Origin: Magicicada septendecula
Lineage: Eukaryota; Arthropoda; Insecta; Hemiptera; Cicadidae
Reading direction: 5' to 3'
NCBI GenBank assembly: GCA_034769895.1
Contig: CM068371.1
Span: forward strand, 404,471,969 to 404,535,968
Length of the DNA: 64,000 nucleotides
The translations under genes and the position numbers were made by a program. Below are positions 59,803-64,000 of the stretch, piece after piece (position 1 is the first letter of the stretch; each line of letters opens with the position of its first letter). Below the pieces are notes generated by a model. It had not been told where the DNA came from. It did no database searches and saw nothing but the letters and a program-made list of their open reading frames with translations.

Positions 59803-59958
59803 TTAATTAATACCTTAAATCCTTAAATTTGTAGGGACCGTCAATCAATGAATTTTTTAGTGGATGGTTAGTGAGGTAGTTATTGATGCAAAATAGTTCA
59901 AATTTGTGTTATTTTTGACGGTCCTCACTAACCATCCGCTAAAAAATTAATTAATACC
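59803..59958. repeat. Hairpin element with interleaved inverted repeats
   Basis: Arms 59851-59876 and 59923-59948 are reverse complements at 25 of 26 bases (core GTGGATGGTTAGTGAGG). A second inverted pair, GGACCGTCAA (about 59835) and TTGACGGTCC (about 59915), is interleaved with the first, a pseudoknot-like order A-B-A'-B'. The unit is bracketed by TTAATTAATACC at 59803-59814 and 59947-59958, a possible 12-bp target duplication, although the right copy overlaps the arm end and the sequence is low in complexity. Confidence 0.7.
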
Positions 59959-62009
59959 ACTGTAACAGAGGTCGTGCGGATTGTGTAATTTAATGTTTAC
60001 CTAATTTTAGCTGTAGGCCTACCGTCTGTGTCAGGATATCCGGTCAGCTTCCGTAATCAATTAGAAACACGCTTCCGAATAATTAGCACTCTCCGTAACG
60101 GTACCTCGTTGCTGTCAGTCAGCATTTATCTGTGTTTACCTACTTGTGTCCGCACCATTTCGATGTTGAAATTGAAGAATTACTCCATCTCATCACTGGA
60201 TCTTATGTTCTTATATATTTAAACCGATGTCTCTCCTTATTTAATCCGTCTTCACCTTTCATAATCTTTTTAAGTTATATGTTCTGGCGGATAACCAAAC
60301 ATCGTATTGAAAAAGGTTGAACAAGGTTCTTTTTGTATCCCACGTTTGTACTGAAACGTTAAGCTTTTAGGCGCGCGTTGTTTACTTAACTTAATTTCAA
60401 GCAGTGGTATAGTTTTTCAGCTCTTAGGCTAACAAGAGATTTTGTTTCTCGAAGAATACGCTTATCAGTCGTGAAAAAATGTTTCTTATCATTATAATTT
60501 TCTATCTACAAAAGTTAATTTGCTTTTATTATTTTCTATTAAATCGGTATGCTAATCGGTAGCCTTAGCTTACTACTACAGTTATCGTGTGCAAGTTAAT
60601 TGTACGCAGGTAAATTTACCCGCATGCGGGAATTTTTCTACCCGCTTTCTGCGAGAGACTGGTGTGTAAATGCGTTCAAAAATATAATCTTCCGAAGGTA
60701 ATTCTCCCTTCCCAAAGCGATTACGTGCCAACGAGCGGTATCCGTGCCTACTTAGTAGTTCGGAAATGACGTTAACTTATAGGTTCCACGTAGGTCAAAT
60801 CTGTAACACAATCGCGTACACGCATAGAGAAAGGTCACGTACACTCGATTCGAGCAAGGTATTTCGAAGAAGTTGGTTTATGACAGCCATGCAGCCGCTG
60901 CTCACCGGCAGTAAAGTCAGTTACCATATATATTAGGCGTACATCTTATAGTACGCATTGTACCGTACGACATTTATTGTCAGTAACGTCAGACGCAGTT
61001 TACGTCGACGAGGATTACCCGTCAATGGTAACAACAGACATTACCCCCGTACGTGACTTACGTAAGCTGAGTGGCACTGTCCGCACAGTAAACAGAGTGC
61101 CGTAGAAATCCCACCCACACGCACGGTCGTGTCCCTGGATAACTAAAGCCGGATAACGGCTCGGGTTAACAATGCTCACTGTTTAAATTATTGTTGCGCA
61201 ACGGGGGGAAAGAAGATTATACGTGACGGAGCCTACACTACTCACATAGAGAGTTAGTCCGCGCTACGAAGACGGATATATAACTCCATATAAAACATCT
61301 AACAATAACGAGCTCTTTGAATATCCAAACGCGTATAAGTGGCCGCTGAGATTGAATTGATGAGTCATTCAGTGGTGCTGCACCGTCCGTCGACGTTAAG
61401 TACCGGCGTATGGTAAGTGTTACTCTCGTAGAGGCACACGTGGATGCAGAGGGGCACCAAGTGGTAGGGTGCCGCCCAAATTGCGTTGTTATTGTTTATT
61501 TTAATATTTTATTGCCGCGTAGGGAACAAACTCATTTCACAGAATGGCAGAGCAGTGCGAACAAAGCACGCCGACCACAAAACACGCCTTCTCGTGTCGG
61601 TGAAAAATACTGTTGTTTACATTTCTTTTGCTAAAATAAAAACACGAAGACACTCCACTTAAGTGAGTACGGATTTCTGATATAAATTCCAAACGTGTTA
61701 TCAAATTACTGTCACACGCATACACGCACACAGAAAACATTTTAAATTCTCCCGTATTATATGTTTTCGTGTGTGTGTATACTTCAAACAGGCCCAAGAC
61801 TGAAAGAAATAGAAAGTAGTAAGTAGATTTATTACATTTAAATCATCAAAAAATGGGTTATGGCAATAGCTTTTCCGTTATTTTGGGTTATTGTCAAAAA
61901 TTCATGAATCTTACGATGATCTAAGACTCCGATAGCGTTACTGATGTTCGTTTTTTAGATTAAGGTTATTTCGGACCACGCTGTACATTTGGTCCCAGCA
62001 GGCTTTCAT
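59959..62009. other. No recognisable feature
   Basis: Unremarkable sequence, GC-richer at about 60600-61450. No motif recognised. Confidence 0.5.
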
Positions 62010-62330
62010 TCTTCCACTACTGAATTTTTTCTTTTTCCTACGATTTTACCTAGCCTCCGTAGTCTATTGATCTTTTCTCCCAGCTTGAATTCCTCTATTA
62101 CTTTTCTGTACTTACTCGTGTTCTTAATTGTATGTTCGTCTATATTTGGAATCCGTTCTATATTTTAATGTACTTCTTTATGTCATCCAAATTTTGTTTT
62201 CATGTTTCATGTCGTTAATCAATAAACTTCCATCGTTTTCTTAATAAATGTCCATAAAATTATATTGCTTTATTAAAAACGATTTACAGTTTCAAACTAA
62301 GTACGATAACTTGTCCTATCTAAAAACGAA
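62010..62330 (-). pseudogene. Unidentified coding-like repeat, copy 1
   Basis: A minus-strand frame reads RIPNIDEHTIKNTSKYRKVI, EEFKLGEKINRLRRLGKIVG. It shares amino-acid sequence, not only DNA, with 63000-63345 about 1.0 kb downstream. It is probably a piece of a retroelement or transposon ORF, but I do not recognise the family. Frameshifts upstream break it. Confidence 0.5.
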
Positions 62331-62977
62331 TTATTCGAAGTATTACAAACAAATTACATAAGTGTTTGCACACGTGTGGGTTGTAAACAGACGATGTATG
62401 ATGCATGCATTTCGTGACGGGGAACTGATTAAAAATTATAATTTTTTTTGAACACGACTTCTACAGCATAAAAACCCATGTTATGTAACATTTGGAATTA
62501 TCTAACGTTAATTGCATCTTACGTTGTAAATGGCATGAAGTTTAAAAACTAATCACACGCGCGCGCGCACACACACATGCGAGCACGCGGGACATCCTCG
62601 CTAATGCAGGCGTATTCGATGTCGAATGTTCATTGGGTTTCCATATAACATTATCAATGCAAACATTAACTAAGCGTACTTATAATGACATCATACACGA
62701 GCATACAGAGTGCGTTTTAATATAATCTGTTCGTATGTTTATTCGATGTCCGTATTTAGTTAATAACTTACGTTTAGTGTTCACTTGTGTAATTATTTAT
62801 TTATGTATTAATTATAATTAATATTTCATTTTACATGTAACGATATATTTTTATATAATTTTCAGCGCATATATTATCAACAGAATCAAGCCATCGTTAA
62901 CAGAGGACGGAAAATTTATTCTTCAAATGTATGTGCTTTTTCATTATTCTGTCAAAAATCGGAAAAGTGAACATTTT
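62331..62977. other. No recognisable feature
   Basis: AT-rich with a CGCGCG/CACACA run near 62556-62577. Confidence 0.5.
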
Positions 62978-63345
62978 TTATTTTCTCTTTACCAGAAAAA
63001 GGGCTTTCATTTGTCCACTTCTGAACTTCGTGTCTTCTCCTGTGATTTTACCTAGTCTCTGTTGTCTTTTGACCTTTTCTCCCAGCTTGAATACGTGTGT
63101 TACTTTTCTGTACTTACTAATGTCCTTAATTGTTTGCTCGTCTATATTTGGACTCTGTTCTATATCTTTCTGTACTTCTTTGTTTTGTTCTGTACTTCTC
63201 TGTATCCAAATTTTGTTTTCGTTAATCAATAAATTTCCATCGTTTTCTTAATAAATGTCCATAAAAATGTTATTAATTTTTAAAAATAATTTACAGTTTC
63301 AAACTAAATGCGATAATTCGTATCTGAAAACAAAGCCCTACAGGC
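62978..63345 (-). pseudogene. Unidentified coding-like repeat, copy 2
   Basis: An 83-codon minus-strand frame (62978-63229) beginning MINENKIWIQRSTEQNKEVQ, then QSPNIDEQTIKDISKYRKVT, HVFKLGEKVKRQQRLGKITG. It aligns with copy 1 (62010-62330) along the coding part and also the flank, including TTAATCAATAAA-TTCCATCG and AATTTACAGTTTCAAACTAA-like blocks. The same orientation and ~1-kb spacing suggest a duplication or two insertions of one family. Function unknown. Confidence 0.5.
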
Positions 63346-64000
63346 TTCTTAAAAAATCTGTTGTAGGGGCCTATATAAAAATATTTCATTGCATAAGAAA
63401 ATGGACAATTATTTATAGTTATTAGTACAGTAGTATAGACATGTTGCATAGTGTTCTCCATACATGTACGACTGTCGTATTTTCATTTGTTATTTTTATG
63501 TACACGCACTTTTGAAAACGGTTTTCGTTAGAAATGCTCAGTTAATGCCTGTATCGTAAAAACGACAATCCACGTGATGTGAAAAACTTCAAGACGAGTC
63601 TTTCGTTATGTTTTTGAAACAACCAGATCTGTCGCATAATACTGTAACAAATAAAACGAAAAATGGCACAGACGTGACTGAAATTCATGAATGTTGATGG
63701 CAGTGGACGGGTGCGCACGGACGCCGCGCGTCGAGACCCTAGCTCTGGCTGCGTCATATTGTACTCGAATTGGTGAGGTCACACGGATAGAGTAAATTGG
63801 AGTGGGCGGAACGCACCGTTGACAGTTAAGAACTAGATTTTAATTGAACACAAAGAGTATGCGCAGCGAGTCGGTCAGTCATAGTTCACACGGTGCCGGC
63901 GTGTATGCTTTACCTGCCGCCAGCGTATTATAATTCCATGCTCTATCCACTGGCCGGTCTGTTGTAACTGACAAACGATAAGTTTCTTTACTACGGTATT
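63346..64000. other. No recognisable feature
   Basis: No motif, repeat or RNA gene recognised up to the window end. Confidence 0.5.

Overview
The window looks like a gene-poor, AT-rich stretch of a large animal nuclear genome, most likely an arthropod and probably an insect. I recognise no host protein-coding exon, rRNA, tRNA or bacterial-type gene. Everything I can identify comes from transposable elements (TEs) or simple and tandem repeats. The arthropod assignment is an inference from the mix of TEs (Gypsy LTR element, Merlin DNA transposon, Penelope-like elements, many 5'-truncated non-LTR retrotransposon tails) and from arthropod-like core promoter words. The species is not determined.

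Layout. 1-11.2 kb: scattered relics of non-LTR reverse transcriptase C-termini (about 3.2, 6.6, 8.7 and 9.4 kb), a Penelope-like GIY-YIG endonuclease end at 6.9-7.3 kb, and a foldback at 0.92-1.13 kb. 11.8-13.1 kb: a minisatellite of exactly 48 copies of a 27-bp unit with no differences noticed. 13-29 kb: mostly unrecognised sequence with LINE relics and several foldbacks (16.7, 20.4, 24.3, 25.7 kb). 29.5-31.9 kb: a ~407-bp dispersed repeat (copy A) holding two nested insertions, a Penelope-like foldback and a Merlin transposon with 112-bp TIRs and an 8-bp target duplication. 32-42.6 kb: microsatellites, one possible core promoter and two LINE tails. 42.7-53.5 kb: the second copy of the same dispersed repeat (copy B), split by a young 10.35-kb Gypsy-type element (minus strand) with 2,165-bp LTRs, gag and pol. 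53.5-64 kb: mostly unrecognised, with a hairpin repeat at 59.8 kb and two homologous coding-like fragments about 1 kb apart near the end.

How the pieces fit. Copies A and B serve as each other's pre-insertion allele. B shows the empty site of the Merlin and Penelope insertions, and A shows the empty site of the Gypsy insertion. Both target duplications (GAGTTACT and CAGCTG) can therefore be confirmed inside this window. A second theme is a recurrent motif, CTGANGA - hairpin - GAAA - short palindrome - UH, closed by a short outer stem. It sits at the 3' end of both Penelope-like GIY-YIG reading frames and also in two foldbacks. Its geometry is that of a hammerhead ribozyme, an RNA motif known from Penelope-like retroelements.

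Limits: all family assignments come from reading motifs by eye, with no database search. Boundaries of degraded elements are approximate; those of the Merlin and Gypsy elements are base-precise because target duplications and paralogous empty sites agree.
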